A DNA stretch of 64,000 bases from Streptomyces zaomyceticus (lineage in GTDB: Bacteria; Actinomycetota; Actinomycetes; Streptomycetales; Streptomycetaceae). Below, piece after piece: positions 8,651 to 17,371 of this stretch. The number at the start of each line of letters is the position of its first letter. Positions within the stretch are counted from its first letter, which is position 1. The DNA is taken from positions 1 to 64,000 of the forward strand of contig NZ_BNBZ01000008.1 of NCBI RefSeq assembly GCF_014656215.1, read 5' to 3'. The translations under genes were made by a program, and so were the position numbers. The notes beneath the pieces were generated by a model. It was given only the letters and a program-made list of their open reading frames with translations. It had not been told where the DNA came from and made no database searches.

Positions 8651-9312
8651 AGAGGACCAGCACAGCGCCGAAGCTCGTCCCATACATCACCCAGCGAGAG
8701 GGCGAGTACGGCGGGCTGGCGTCGGAACTCACGCTCAGCATGGACGCCTTCGGCTCCGTGCGCCTCGCCTACCAGGACGAGACCCCAGCGGATCGTGGGC
8801 CGGGCCGAGAGCTCTGGGCGCGGTGCTCCCAGTCGCTCAACGCCGCCGGGAAGCCGACGGGCAAACCGCAATGGCGACTGGTCAACCCGGCTCGGCAGCG
8901 GGAGGCGATGGAGCGGCTTCGGTGTCAGGTCGGTCTCTGCCCGGCCGAGACCGGCCAGGGCTACATCTTCCTCGCCGGGGTCACGGACGACGAGTCCTAC
9001 CGCGCCGGGGGACCCGTGAGGACGTCCCAGCCACCGGTGTGCCTGAGGCACTTGCGGCCGGCCCTGGAGCTGTGCCCGCACCTACGGAAGGGGCACGTTG
9101 TCTTCCGCGCGCGGACGACGTCGGTCTGGGGTGTTATCGGCTCCCGGTACCGCCTCACGGCCACCGGCCTGGCGCCACTTCCCGTCGAGGAGGACGACGC
9201 TCCTGTGCCCTACGGGCACCCCCAGCTGGGCTGGTTCCTGGCGAGCCAGCTCGTACGCGAACTGCGGGACTACGAGGTCGTCAATCCGGATGATCTCGCG
9301 ACCGCCGCCTAG
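8647..9312 (+). CDS. Uncharacterised protein, lanthipeptide helper block
   Basis: A 221-aa protein from GTG 8647, which overlaps the DUF5999 stop. It has no signal peptide or membrane segment. Four Cys occur: one in ARCSQ, two in RCQVGLC and one in VCLRHLRPALELC (a fifth). Tyr- and Trp-containing patches such as HPQLGWFLASQLVRELRDYE are near the end. I do not recognise a domain. It is the last gene of the helper operon, followed by a strong hairpin at 9316-9360. Confidence 0.65.
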   Translation: MKRTSTAPKLVPYITQREGEYGGLASELTLSMDAFGSVRLAYQDETPADRGPGRELWARCSQSLNAAGKPTGKPQWRLVNPARQREAMERLRCQVGLCPAETGQGYIFLAGVTDDESYRAGGPVRTSQPPVCLRHLRPALELCPHLRKGHVVFRARTTSVWGVIGSRYRLTATGLAPLPVEEDDAPVPYGHPQLGWFLASQLVRELRDYEVVNPDDLATAA

Positions 9313-9315
9313 ACA

Positions 9316-9360
9316 GCCGCCCGGCCCTCCTGAGCGATCCGAACGGGAGCGCCGGGCGGC
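9316..9360 (+). terminator. Rho-independent-like hairpin ending the helper operon
   Basis: GCCGCCCGGC at 9316 pairs with GCCGGGCGGC ending at 9360. One mismatch and a further 4-bp stem sit inside, around a loop of about 14 bases. It separates the helper operon from the FxLD core genes, which must then have their own promoter in 9361-9516. Confidence 0.65.
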
Positions 9361-9516
9361 CTCCACCGGCGCCGAGCCATCGCGCGCCATCCAGCCCGAG
9401 AATCACCAACCCCTGGTGGTCTGGCCAGAACGGAGAGCCCTCGCCGATAGCGTCCCCGCCCACCGGCACGCAATGCCGGTCTCCCCTCCCCGAACATGAA
9501 CAACCGAAGGAAGCCC

Positions 9517-10752
9517 ATGACGAACACGACCGTCGAGCCCGACGAGGCGACCCGCCTGCGGAACAAGGTGGTGGACGAGCTGTGCGCGGACGGCAACATC
9601 TCCTCCCCCGAGATCGAGGCGGTGATGCGCCGCGTGCCTCGGCACGCGTTCACCCCCGACACCCCGCTGGAGAAGGCGTACGACACGTACGCCGCCGTGA
9701 TCACCAATACGGACGAGCACGGCGTGCAGCTCAGCTCCGTCTCCGCGCCGCAGATTCAGGCGATGATGCTGGAGCAGGCCCAGGTGAAGCCAGGGATGCG
9801 CGTCCTGGAGATCGGCTCGGGCGGACTGAACGCGGCCTACCTCGCCGAACTCGTCGGCGAACAGGGTGAAGTCGTCACCGTCGACATCGACCTCGCCGTC
9901 ACCGACCGCGCGCGTCGGCTCCTGGACGAGCACGGCTACGGGCGGGTCCACGTCGTCACCACCGACGCCGCCGAGCCCATCCCGGACCTCGATGAGGTCG
10001 ACGTCGTGATGGTGACCGCCGGGGCCTGGGACATCTCGCCGGCCTGGACCGCGCAGCTCAAGCAGGGCGGCCGCCTCATCGTCCCGCTCCGGATGCGCGG
10101 TCTGACCCGGTCGGTCGCCTTCACCCTGGTCGAGGGCGAGCACGGCCCTCACCTGGAGAGCGAGTCGGCCTGCATCTGCGGCTTCGTCCCGATGCAGGGG
10201 TCGACCGCCCACCGCGAAGAGCTCCTTCTCGTCAACGGCACCCCGGAGATCGGGCTCAAGTTCGACGACGGCCTGCCCGCCGACCCGCACCGGCTCGACA
10301 ACGCGGTGACGTTCACGCGCCACGAGATGTGGACCGGCGTGACCGTCCGGATCCAGGAGCTCATCGACACCCTCCAGATGGCGATGGCGATCAGCCTGCC
10401 GGGCTTCTGCACGATGGCCGTCGACGAGACCTCGGACACGAAGCTGGTCGACCCCGTCAACAGGCGGTTCGCCCTCGCGGCCGTCGACGACGACACCTTC
10501 GCCTACCTCGTTACCCGCCGCACCGAGGACAACAAGCTCCTGGAGTACGGCGTGCACGCCCTCGGCCCGCACGCGGAGCAGCTCGCCGACAAGGTGGCTG
10601 ACGTGCTCCGCGACTGGGAGGCCAACCGCCGCGGCGGCCCCAGCCCGATCATCCGGGCCTACCCGGCCAGCACCCCCGACAGCCAGATCCTGGCCGACCG
10701 GGTCATCGACAAGGTGCACAGCCGGATCTCGCTCTCCTGGCCCCCGGCATAA
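9517..10752 (+). CDS. FxLD-system PCMT-like methyltransferase
   Basis: A 411-aa protein. The N-terminal 220 residues are a protein-L-isoaspartate O-methyltransferase-like SAM domain: AVITNTDEHGVQLSSVSAPQ, then MRVLEIGSGGLNAAYLAELV for SAM binding, then VVTVDID. The rest is the additional domain typical of the lanthipeptide FxLD-system methyltransferase. Related lanthipeptide PCMT homologues methylate an Asp carboxylate, giving succinimide or isoaspartate (established for that class). ATG 9517 is preferred over 9496 because AAGGAAG precedes it. The precursor peptide follows 50 bases later and contains an Asp-Gly pair, the preferred chemistry. Confidence 0.85.
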   Translation: MTNTTVEPDEATRLRNKVVDELCADGNISSPEIEAVMRRVPRHAFTPDTPLEKAYDTYAAVITNTDEHGVQLSSVSAPQIQAMMLEQAQVKPGMRVLEIGSGGLNAAYLAELVGEQGEVVTVDIDLAVTDRARRLLDEHGYGRVHVVTTDAAEPIPDLDEVDVVMVTAGAWDISPAWTAQLKQGGRLIVPLRMRGLTRSVAFTLVEGEHGPHLESESACICGFVPMQGSTAHREELLLVNGTPEIGLKFDDGLPADPHRLDNAVTFTRHEMWTGVTVRIQELIDTLQMAMAISLPGFCTMAVDETSDTKLVDPVNRRFALAAVDDDTFAYLVTRRTEDNKLLEYGVHALGPHAEQLADKVADVLRDWEANRRGGPSPIIRAYPASTPDSQILADRVIDKVHSRISLSWPPA

Positions 10753-10802
10753 CGCCTGGAACCAGGTAGTCCCGCAACACCCCGACAAGAGGAAGGCACA
10801 CC

Positions 10803-11000
10803 ATGACCAGCGCCACTCTCACCCCGCCCGCGGTCACGCCGGCGGACGACCTGGACGACGACTTCGCGCCCCTGAACGTGAAGATCGTCGTCGCCGAGCA
10901 CGGCTACGGCCACCTCATGTGCTCCACGGGCGACGGCTGCGGCACCACCTGCCAGACCGGTGCCTCCGCCTGCGGCTCCTTCACCGAGGACCCGGCCTGA
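10803..11000 (+). CDS. FxLD-family lanthipeptide precursor
   Basis: A 65-aa peptide. The leader (residues 1 to about 38) is acidic, LDDDFAPLNVKIVV. F21-A-P-L24-N25 replaces the eponymous F-x-L-D with one extra residue. The core runs from about C40: LMCSTGDGCG, TTCQTGASACG, SFTEDPA, with Cys at 40, 46, 50 and 57 and Ser/Thr at 41, 42, 48, 49, 52, 55, 59 and 61 available for dehydration and ring closure. D44-G45 is the likely methylation/aspartimide site. GAGGAAGG precedes the ATG. A hairpin follows directly, as expected for high precursor-to-enzyme stoichiometry. Confidence 0.85.
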   Translation: MTSATLTPPAVTPADDLDDDFAPLNVKIVVAEHGYGHLMCSTGDGCGTTCQTGASACGSFTEDPA

Positions 11001-11017
11001 TCAAGGCCGCTTCTCTC

Positions 11018-11053
11018 CTGGGGGCCGGGCGACGTATTTCGCCCGGCCTCCAG
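11018..11053 (+). terminator. Intercistronic attenuator hairpin after the precursor
   Basis: The 15-base arms 11018-11032 (CTGGGGGCCGGGCGA) and 11039-11053 pair with one G-U wobble around the 6-base loop CGTATT. It lies 17 bases after the precursor stop and 38 before LanB, so partial termination here would give more precursor mRNA than enzyme mRNA. Confidence 0.7.
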
Positions 11054-11091
11054 GCACCTCCCTCCCCGCGCCGCCTCATGGAAGGAGCCCT

Positions 11092-14000
11092 ATGGCTTCC
11101 CGAGCAGCCGCCGGATACCTGTGGCAGGGCGTTGCGATGCTGCGCGCCACCACCAGCCCGGGGCCGGCAAACATCCCCCGAACTCTCAACCTGGACGACG
11201 TGGCCGTCACCCGCGGCTGGCTGAACCGCATCTGGAAGCGCGAGGACTTCCGCAGCGCCCTGGAGCTGACCACGCCCGTCCTGTCCGAAGCCATCGAGTC
11301 CGTCGTCCGCGGCCGACAGACCGAGCCCCGCCACGTCCGCCGCACCGCGCTGTCGACGGTCTCCTACCTGCTGCGCTGGCAGCACCGGCCGACCCCGCTC
11401 GGCCTGTTCGCCGGCATCGCCCCGGTGTCCGTCGGACCCCGGGCGAGCGCGCGGTGGCGCAACAAGCACCTCGCTCTGGTCCGACCGGACGCCGAGTGGG
11501 TCACCGAGATGGTGCTCCGGTTCCAGCGCGCCCCCGCACTGCTGCGCCGGTTGCCGCTCGTCGCCAACAACGCCGCCCGTGTCCGCGGCGACCGGCTCGT
11601 GGCGCCGGGCCCGCCCTCCGAGGGTCACGCCCTTCTGCTGGCCCCGGTCGAGATATCCGTCCGCAACGCCCGGCCGGTGGCCGCCGCCATGGACGCGGCC
11701 CGCACTCCCATCCCCTACAGCGACCTCCACAGCCACCTCCGCGACCGCTTCCCGCAGGCCACCTCGGAGAAGATCGACACCCTTCTCGCCAGCCTGGTCG
11801 AGCAGCGGTTCCTCCTCACCAGCCTGTGGGCGCCCATGACCACCGTGGACGCCTTCCAGCACCTGTGCCGCGAGCTGGCCCAGCACCAGGCGGACCACCT
11901 CCCCGAGGTGCGGGACCTGGTCCACGCCCTGCACACCCTGCGCGACGACCTCTCCGCACACCAACCGACGCTCTCCGACACCAGCGTGAGCACCATCGCC
12001 GCACGCATGCGCGCCCTGACGCCGGTCACTCCGACACCGCTGCTCATTGACACCGCCCTCGACTGCGAGACCCAGCTCCCGCCGACCGTGATCGCGGAAG
12101 CGCAGGCAGCTGTCTCGGCTCTCTACCGGACCACCCCGCAGCCCTACGGCTACCAGCACTGGCGCGACTACCACCGCCGCTTCCGGGCCCGGTACGGTGT
12201 CGGCGCCCTGGTGCCGGTGATGGACCTGGTCGCCGACAGCGGCCTGGGCCTGCCCGCCGGATACGTCGGATCCGAACGCGGCACCGCACTGAAGGTACGC
12301 ACCGAACGAGACGAACTGCTGCTCGCGCTCATGCAGCAGGTCCTCCTGGACGGCGGTCGTGAACTGCTGCTGACGGACGACATGATCGACGCCCTGGAGA
12401 AGGCTGCCGGAACGGACGAGCGGCTGTTCGTGCCCCGGGTGGAGATGGCCTTCGAGGTCCACGCCCCCAGCACCCAGGCCCTCTCCAGCGGCACCTTCGA
12501 CCTCCTCCTCACCGCTGTCCCCCGGCCGGGCAGCAGCATGGCTGGCCGGTTCGCCCACCTTCTGCCGCCCGAGCAGCGGGACGCCCTTGCTGCCACGTAC
12601 CGCGGAGCGCCGGACAGCCTCGCCGCGCAGCTCGTGTTCCCTCCGCGCCGCCACCGCAACGAGAACGTCATCCGGACACCCCGGCTGCTGCCGCACGTTG
12701 TGGAGTTGTCCGGCAGCCAGGAGAGCGAGGACGCGGCGATCCCGCTTGCCGACATCGGCGTCACTGCGGACCCGCGCAGCTTCCACCTCGTGCAGATCTC
12801 CACCGGCCGGCGCGTCGACGTACGGGTCCTGCACGCCTTGGAAGGCGGGACGCAGACCCCACCCCTGGCCCGGTTCCTCGCCGAAGTGGCCCACAGCCGC
12901 TACGCCGCCTACAAACCGCTCGACTTCGGCGCCGGCTCCCGGCTCCCCTTCCTCCCCCGGGTGCGCTACCGCCGCACCATCCTCACGCAGGCCCGATGGC
13001 TGCTGATGGCCGACAGTCTGCCCGGCCCCAAGAACCCGACCGAGGAGTGGGAGGACGCCTTCACCGCCTGGCGGGAACGGCTGCGGGTCCCGATGCAGGT
13101 CGCCATCATCGAGTACGACCAGCGCCTTCCCCTCGACCTGTCCCACCCGGTCCACCGCCGGGTACTGCGCACCCACCTCGACAAGGCCCGCCGCCTGGAG
13201 CTGCGCGAGGTCCCGGACCCAGACGCCCACGGCTGGATCGGGCGCGCGCACGAGATCTGGCTCTCCCTGGGCCGGACGCAGCCCGACACCGCCACCGTGC
13301 CCCGGCCACGCCCCGCCACGGCCGCCGGACGGCATTTGCCCGGCGCCGGAAACGTGGTGTTCGCGCAGCTCCACGCCCACCCGCGCCGTTACGACGAGAT
13401 CCTGGGCCGCCACCTCCCGGGCCTCCTCGCCGCGTTCGGCGACACCCCACCGCTCTGGTGGTTCATCCGGCACCGGGAGGTGGCGCGTCCCGAAGCCGAC
13501 CAGCGCCTCGACCTCGCCCTGCACCTGTCTCCGGACGCCTACGCGGCCGCCGCACAGTACGTCCGTACGTGGGCGGACAACCTGCACGGGGTCGGCCTAG
13601 CGGCCGGGCTCGTCCTGGCCCCCTACCAGCCGCAGACCGGGCGCTTCGGCAACGAGGCGGCCATGGATGCCGCGCATCAGGTGTTCGCCACGGACTCCGC
13701 CGCAGCCCTCGCGCAGATCCGGCTCGTCGAGCGCACCGATGCCGTCGCCGCGCAGGCCCTCGCGGCGGCCAGCGCCCTGCACCTCGTCACCCCGCTGGCT
13801 CCGAACGCCGCTGTCGCCGAGGAGTGGCTGGTGCGCGCACTTCCCCAGGGCACGGGCCGACTCGATCGGACCCTGCGCGCCCAGACGCTCGAACTGGCTG
13901 GACCGAACGGTGCCTCCGCGCTCGCGGCTCTCCCCAGCGGCCAGCTGGTGGCCGACGCGTGGGCGGCCCGCGCTACCGCCGTCGAGGTCTACCGGAACGC

Positions 14001-14151
14001 CCTGACCGGCCAACGTGACCCGCTGGACGTCGCCCGCTCGCTCCTGCATCAGCACCACGTCAGGGCCCTAAGCGTCGAACCGCGCGCCGAGGAGACCACC
14101 ATGCGGCTCGTCCGAACCGCCGCCCTCCAGCATCGGAGGGCAGCCCGATGA
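11092..14151 (+). CDS. lanB: Lantibiotic dehydratase LanB (full length)
   Basis: A 1019-aa class I dehydratase. The N-terminal glutamylation region includes TPLGLFAGIAPVSVG and runs to about residue 700; family members use Glu-tRNA to glutamylate Ser/Thr and then eliminate it to Dha/Dhb. The C-terminal region includes WWFIRHREVARPEADQRLDL and FGNEAAMDAAHQVFATDSAA, the SpaB C-terminal elimination fold. Both halves are therefore present in one chain. GGAG lies six bases before ATG 11092; the frame is open further upstream but lacks a ribosome-binding site. The stop overlaps the LanC start (ATGA). It acts in the cytosol on the precursor at 10803. Confidence 0.9.
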   Translation: MASRAAAGYLWQGVAMLRATTSPGPANIPRTLNLDDVAVTRGWLNRIWKREDFRSALELTTPVLSEAIESVVRGRQTEPRHVRRTALSTVSYLLRWQHRPTPLGLFAGIAPVSVGPRASARWRNKHLALVRPDAEWVTEMVLRFQRAPALLRRLPLVANNAARVRGDRLVAPGPPSEGHALLLAPVEISVRNARPVAAAMDAARTPIPYSDLHSHLRDRFPQATSEKIDTLLASLVEQRFLLTSLWAPMTTVDAFQHLCRELAQHQADHLPEVRDLVHALHTLRDDLSAHQPTLSDTSVSTIAARMRALTPVTPTPLLIDTALDCETQLPPTVIAEAQAAVSALYRTTPQPYGYQHWRDYHRRFRARYGVGALVPVMDLVADSGLGLPAGYVGSERGTALKVRTERDELLLALMQQVLLDGGRELLLTDDMIDALEKAAGTDERLFVPRVEMAFEVHAPSTQALSSGTFDLLLTAVPRPGSSMAGRFAHLLPPEQRDALAATYRGAPDSLAAQLVFPPRRHRNENVIRTPRLLPHVVELSGSQESEDAAIPLADIGVTADPRSFHLVQISTGRRVDVRVLHALEGGTQTPPLARFLAEVAHSRYAAYKPLDFGAGSRLPFLPRVRYRRTILTQARWLLMADSLPGPKNPTEEWEDAFTAWRERLRVPMQVAIIEYDQRLPLDLSHPVHRRVLRTHLDKARRLELREVPDPDAHGWIGRAHEIWLSLGRTQPDTATVPRPRPATAAGRHLPGAGNVVFAQLHAHPRRYDEILGRHLPGLLAAFGDTPPLWWFIRHREVARPEADQRLDLALHLSPDAYAAAAQYVRTWADNLHGVGLAAGLVLAPYQPQTGRFGNEAAMDAAHQVFATDSAAALAQIRLVERTDAVAAQALAAASALHLVTPLAPNAAVAEEWLVRALPQGTGRLDRTLRAQTLELAGPNGASALAALPSGQLVADAWAARATAVEVYRNALTGQRDPLDVARSLLHQHHVRALSVEPRAEETTMRLVRTAALQHRRAAR

Positions 14152-15371
14152 CCCCGCCGACCGTCGCCTCCGCGACACTCCTGGAGCAGTACACCGCCCG
14201 CCTCGCCCAACCCGCTGCGCCGCCACCGGGCGAGCCCTGGGCCGCACAGTCCCTGGCCGACGGCGCCGCCGGTATCAGCCTGCTGCACATCGAACTGGCC
14301 GCTCGTCACAGCGACTCCTGGCGCACCGCGCACCGGTGGATCACCGCCGCGACCGCCGGCCACATCAGCGCGGCCGACACCGCCGGGCTCTTCCTCGGCG
14401 CCCCGGCCATCGGCTTCGTCCTCGCCACCGTCCCCCCGGACTTCCAGCACCTGTACGACTCGGCCCGTCAGACCGTGCACCAGCACGTCATCGACCTGGC
14501 CCACCGTCGCGTGGACGCCGCTCTCACCCGGATCCGCAAGGGAGACCTGCCTGAGTTCGCCGAGTACGACCTGTTCTACGGCCTCACCGGCATCGGGGCG
14601 TACCTCCTGCGGACCGACCCCGAAGGGCTCGCGCTGGAACGAGTCCTGAAGTACCTCGTCGCGCTGACCCGCCCCATCGGCTCCGACGAGCGCGGCCTGC
14701 CGGGCTGGTGGGTCCGCCACGACCCGGCACGCGGCGAATCAGCCCACTTCCCGGGAGGCCACGGCAACTTCGGTACCGCGCATGGCGTCAGCGGCCCGCT
14801 CCTCCTCCTGGCCCAAGCCCTGCGGCGCGGGATCACCGTCAAAGGCCACCGCGAAGCCCTGTGGCGCATCTGCGAGCACCTGGACGCCTGGTGCCAGCTC
14901 AGCCCCTCTGGCCCCTGGTGGCCCGAACACATCTCACGCCGTGACCTCGACCGCAGGCGCCCGCACCACGACTCACCCACCCGGCCGAGCTGGTGCTACG
15001 GAACCACCGGCATCGCACGAGCCGGACAGCTCGCCGGGATCGCCCTGCGCGCGCGCAACGTCCAGGAGTTCTACGAGGACGCCCTGTACCGCGCCCTGAC
15101 CGACCCCGAACAGCTCGACCAGGTCACAGACTCCGGCCTGTGCCACGGCTGGGCAGGCATCTACCAGACCGCCACCCGCGCCGCCGCCGATGCCGTCGAC
15201 CTCCGGGTCCAGGCCCTCCCGAAGCGGCTCGGCAGCATCCTGGCAGCGAACGCCCCTTCCCCCCTTCCCGCGCCGGGCCTGATCAACGGCGACGCCGGCA
15301 CCGCGCTCGCTCTCTCCACCTGCGCCTCGGCGCCGAACACCGGATGGGACGCATGTCTCTTGATCGACTGA
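14148..15371 (+). CDS. lanC: Lanthipeptide cyclase LanC
   Basis: A 407-aa alpha/alpha-toroid cyclase that adds Cys thiols onto dehydrated residues to form (methyl)lanthionine. The zinc ligands are visible: C283 in SWCYGTTG and C332-H333 in LCHGWAG, at the spacing usual for LanC. The other family landmarks YGLTGIGAY and FPGGHGNFGTAHGVSG are present. Its start is coupled to LanB by a 4-base overlap, and its end overlaps the next gene by 19 bases. Confidence 0.92.
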   Translation: MTPPTVASATLLEQYTARLAQPAAPPPGEPWAAQSLADGAAGISLLHIELAARHSDSWRTAHRWITAATAGHISAADTAGLFLGAPAIGFVLATVPPDFQHLYDSARQTVHQHVIDLAHRRVDAALTRIRKGDLPEFAEYDLFYGLTGIGAYLLRTDPEGLALERVLKYLVALTRPIGSDERGLPGWWVRHDPARGESAHFPGGHGNFGTAHGVSGPLLLLAQALRRGITVKGHREALWRICEHLDAWCQLSPSGPWWPEHISRRDLDRRRPHHDSPTRPSWCYGTTGIARAGQLAGIALRARNVQEFYEDALYRALTDPEQLDQVTDSGLCHGWAGIYQTATRAAADAVDLRVQALPKRLGSILAANAPSPLPAPGLINGDAGTALALSTCASAPNTGWDACLLID

Positions 15372-16477
15372 CCCTGACGGATCCAAGCCGGGTCCAGCGC
15401 GCGGTCTCCGCTGTGCTCACCGGCCTGTCGATCCCCGCGGCCGCGGCCCGCCACGGGGTGGAGTCCACGGTCCTGTCCGATGCCGTGGCCGTCTACAACC
15501 AGGCCGGCCGTGAGGCCCTGACACGCCACGACCCCACCACAGACTGGCAACAGGCATACCTCCACTTCACCGACTGGGCGAACGCCGACTCCACCTTCAC
15601 CACGCATGTGCTCCCCGTGCTCCAGGAGGCGGAGTCCGCGGGGGTCATCGACGGCTGGTGGTACACCCGCAAGCACCCCTGCTGGCGCCTACGCCTCCGC
15701 CTTCATCCCGGAGCCAGGCCGACGTTTGACGACAGCTTTGATCGCCTGGTCTCAGACGGGCAACTGCAACGGTGGTGGCCTGGAATCTACGAGTCGGAGA
15801 CCGCTGCGTTCGGTGGCGAGGCCAGCATGACGGCCGCACACGCCCTGTTCATCACCGACAGCCGGGAATCGTCACGGCTGCGGCAGCGCGACGACCTGAC
15901 CGTGGGACCGCGCGAGCTGTCCGTTCTCCTCTGCACGATCATGATGCGCGCCGCCGGCCTGGAGTGGTACGAGCAGGGAGACGTCTGGCACCGCGTCATC
16001 ACGGAGGAGCACCGATCGGCCGTCAGTGACGTCCCAAGAGACCGGCTTGACGCCCGCGCCCAGGAGATCCGTCCCCTACTCTTCGCCGACAGCGACGTAC
16101 TGCTGCGCCCCGGAGGGCTGTTGGGGCCGGTCAGCGACTGGGTCGACGCCTTCCGCAGAACAGGACAAGAACTGCGGCGTGCCGTTCAAGACGGAACCCT
16201 CGACCGCGGGCTGCGGCAGGTGCTCAGTTTCCACGTGATCTTTCACTGGAACCGGCTCGGCTTGTCGCTACGAAGCCAAAGCGTTCTGGCCTGGGCAGCC
16301 AGAGCGGCGATCCTCCATGGCGAGAACGGAGGATCGACCACCTGGGCCCTGCCGATGAGCACGAATGTAACTGCCGCCGCGCGGAGCGCATGGCACCAAT
16401 TCCAGACCGAGCTCGGGCTCGACGTACCTTTCGAGGATTACGAGCGCCATCCTGGCCCACCTTTCGCGCCATTTTGA
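15353..16477 (+). CDS. Thiopeptide-type biosynthesis protein (stand-alone SpaB_C)
   Basis: A 374-aa protein whose body matches the SpaB C-terminal elimination domain: YLHFTDWANADSTFTTHVLP, WWYTRKHPCWRLRLRL, WPGIYESETAAFGGEASMTA and HALFITDSR. A short N-terminal helical extension precedes it (ATG 15353, inside the LanC end). In split LanBs this domain supplies glutamate elimination, but the LanB here already carries one. It may be a second eliminase, a scaffold or a different catalyst. It is the last gene of the FxLD operon. Confidence 0.85.
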   Translation: MSLDRLTLTDPSRVQRAVSAVLTGLSIPAAAARHGVESTVLSDAVAVYNQAGREALTRHDPTTDWQQAYLHFTDWANADSTFTTHVLPVLQEAESAGVIDGWWYTRKHPCWRLRLRLHPGARPTFDDSFDRLVSDGQLQRWWPGIYESETAAFGGEASMTAAHALFITDSRESSRLRQRDDLTVGPRELSVLLCTIMMRAAGLEWYEQGDVWHRVITEEHRSAVSDVPRDRLDARAQEIRPLLFADSDVLLRPGGLLGPVSDWVDAFRRTGQELRRAVQDGTLDRGLRQVLSFHVIFHWNRLGLSLRSQSVLAWAARAAILHGENGGSTTWALPMSTNVTAAARSAWHQFQTELGLDVPFEDYERHPGPPFAPF

Positions 16478-16735
16478 AGCGGCTCGGGCTTACCGAGTCC
16501 GAGAGGTTTCACCGTACATACGAATAGGCGCCAATCTCGGCGCCTCACCTCGCCCGCGAGTTCGACGGTGCCATGGAGGGCCTGAAACCTCCGTCGCCGC
16601 CGGCTCCTTCCTCGGTGTCGGCGTACTCGTGAACGTGCCCAGTCACGTACGGATGAACGGGCTCTGTCGCTGATCTTGTGACGCCGTGATGATTGGATCG
16701 TTTCGCTTAGGTGTGCGTATCCGGGGGTTTGCATC
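16478..16735. other. Gap between lanthipeptide operon and mobile element
   Basis: No gene is visible. A small inverted repeat (GGCGCC-AATCTC-GGCGCC) near 16525-16545 may act as a weak terminator for the FxLD operon. The region ends at the left inverted repeat of the IS5-type structure. Confidence 0.4.
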
Positions 16736-16755
16736 AGAAGCCGTATCTCAACCGA
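16736..16755 (+). repeat. Left 20-bp terminal inverted repeat
   Basis: AGAAGCCGTATCTCAACCGA, the exact reverse complement of 19683-19702. It lies about 100 bases upstream of the first ORF of the element. Confidence 0.75.
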
Positions 16756-16852
16756 ACACGATCGCTTGATTTCCGCTGGTCAGGCATGATGTGGCTCAGA
16801 GTGAGGGAGGCATGCGGCGTCTTGTGTCGGCTCCGTGATCGAGGGGTGAGAG

Positions 16853-17371
16853 ATGGCGTCAGTGCTGGGAATGCTGGAGGAGCGGGAGGCGGCGGCCCGG
16901 GTGCGGGTGGAGGGTCTGCGGGAGGAAGCCGCGCGGCTGGCTGAGGTGTTGGAGGCCGCGGAGATCGAGCTGGACCGGCGGGTGATCGCGCGGGAGGAGC
17001 TGGTCGAGGCTCTGGCCCTGTCCGCCGCCGAGAGTGCCGTGGCCGAGGCGGAGGGGGAAACGGCGCCCGCGCCGGTGCCGGGGTCGATCGTGCCGCCCTG
17101 GCGGGACGGGCTGCCGGTGACGGCGTTGACACCGGACTACCAGCGGCTCCTGGGCGTGCTGGAGGAACGGCGGTCAGCGGGCAAGGGTCCGGTGAAGGCC
17201 AAGGAGATCGCGGTGGAGGTGGGCCTCGGGGCGACGCAGGCGAAGGTCGAAGGGGTGCGTTCGAAGGCCAGGCGCCTGGCGGAGCGCGGGTGGCTCGTGC
17301 AGGAGGCGTCGGGGATGTTCAGTGCCGGCCGGCGGCCTGTGGCCGTGCCAGGCGCTGGCCCATCCGCGTGA
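16853..17371 (+). CDS. IS-associated protein: coiled coil plus winged-helix-like C-terminus
   Basis: A 172-aa protein. Residues about 1-65 are a heptad-rich coiled coil (LEEREAAARVRVEGLREEAA) and residues about 90-155 look like a DNA-binding helical domain (AKEIAVEVGLGATQAKVEGV, ARRLAERGWLV). GAGGGG precedes ATG 16853. Its last 53 bases overlap the 3' end of the convergent transposase gene. The function is unknown; its position inside the inverted repeats suggests cargo or an accessory or regulatory protein of the element. Confidence 0.65.
   Translation: MASVLGMLEEREAAARVRVEGLREEAARLAEVLEAAEIELDRRVIAREELVEALALSAAESAVAEAEGETAPAPVPGSIVPPWRDGLPVTALTPDYQRLLGVLEERRSAGKGPVKAKEIAVEVGLGATQAKVEGVRSKARRLAERGWLVQEASGMFSAGRRPVAVPGAGPSA

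Noticed and set aside
10981..13587. Long open minus-strand frame across LanB (868 codons)
   Set aside because: Low-complexity Val/Gly/Arg/Glu composition typical of GC-rich antisense; the + strand is a clear LanB.
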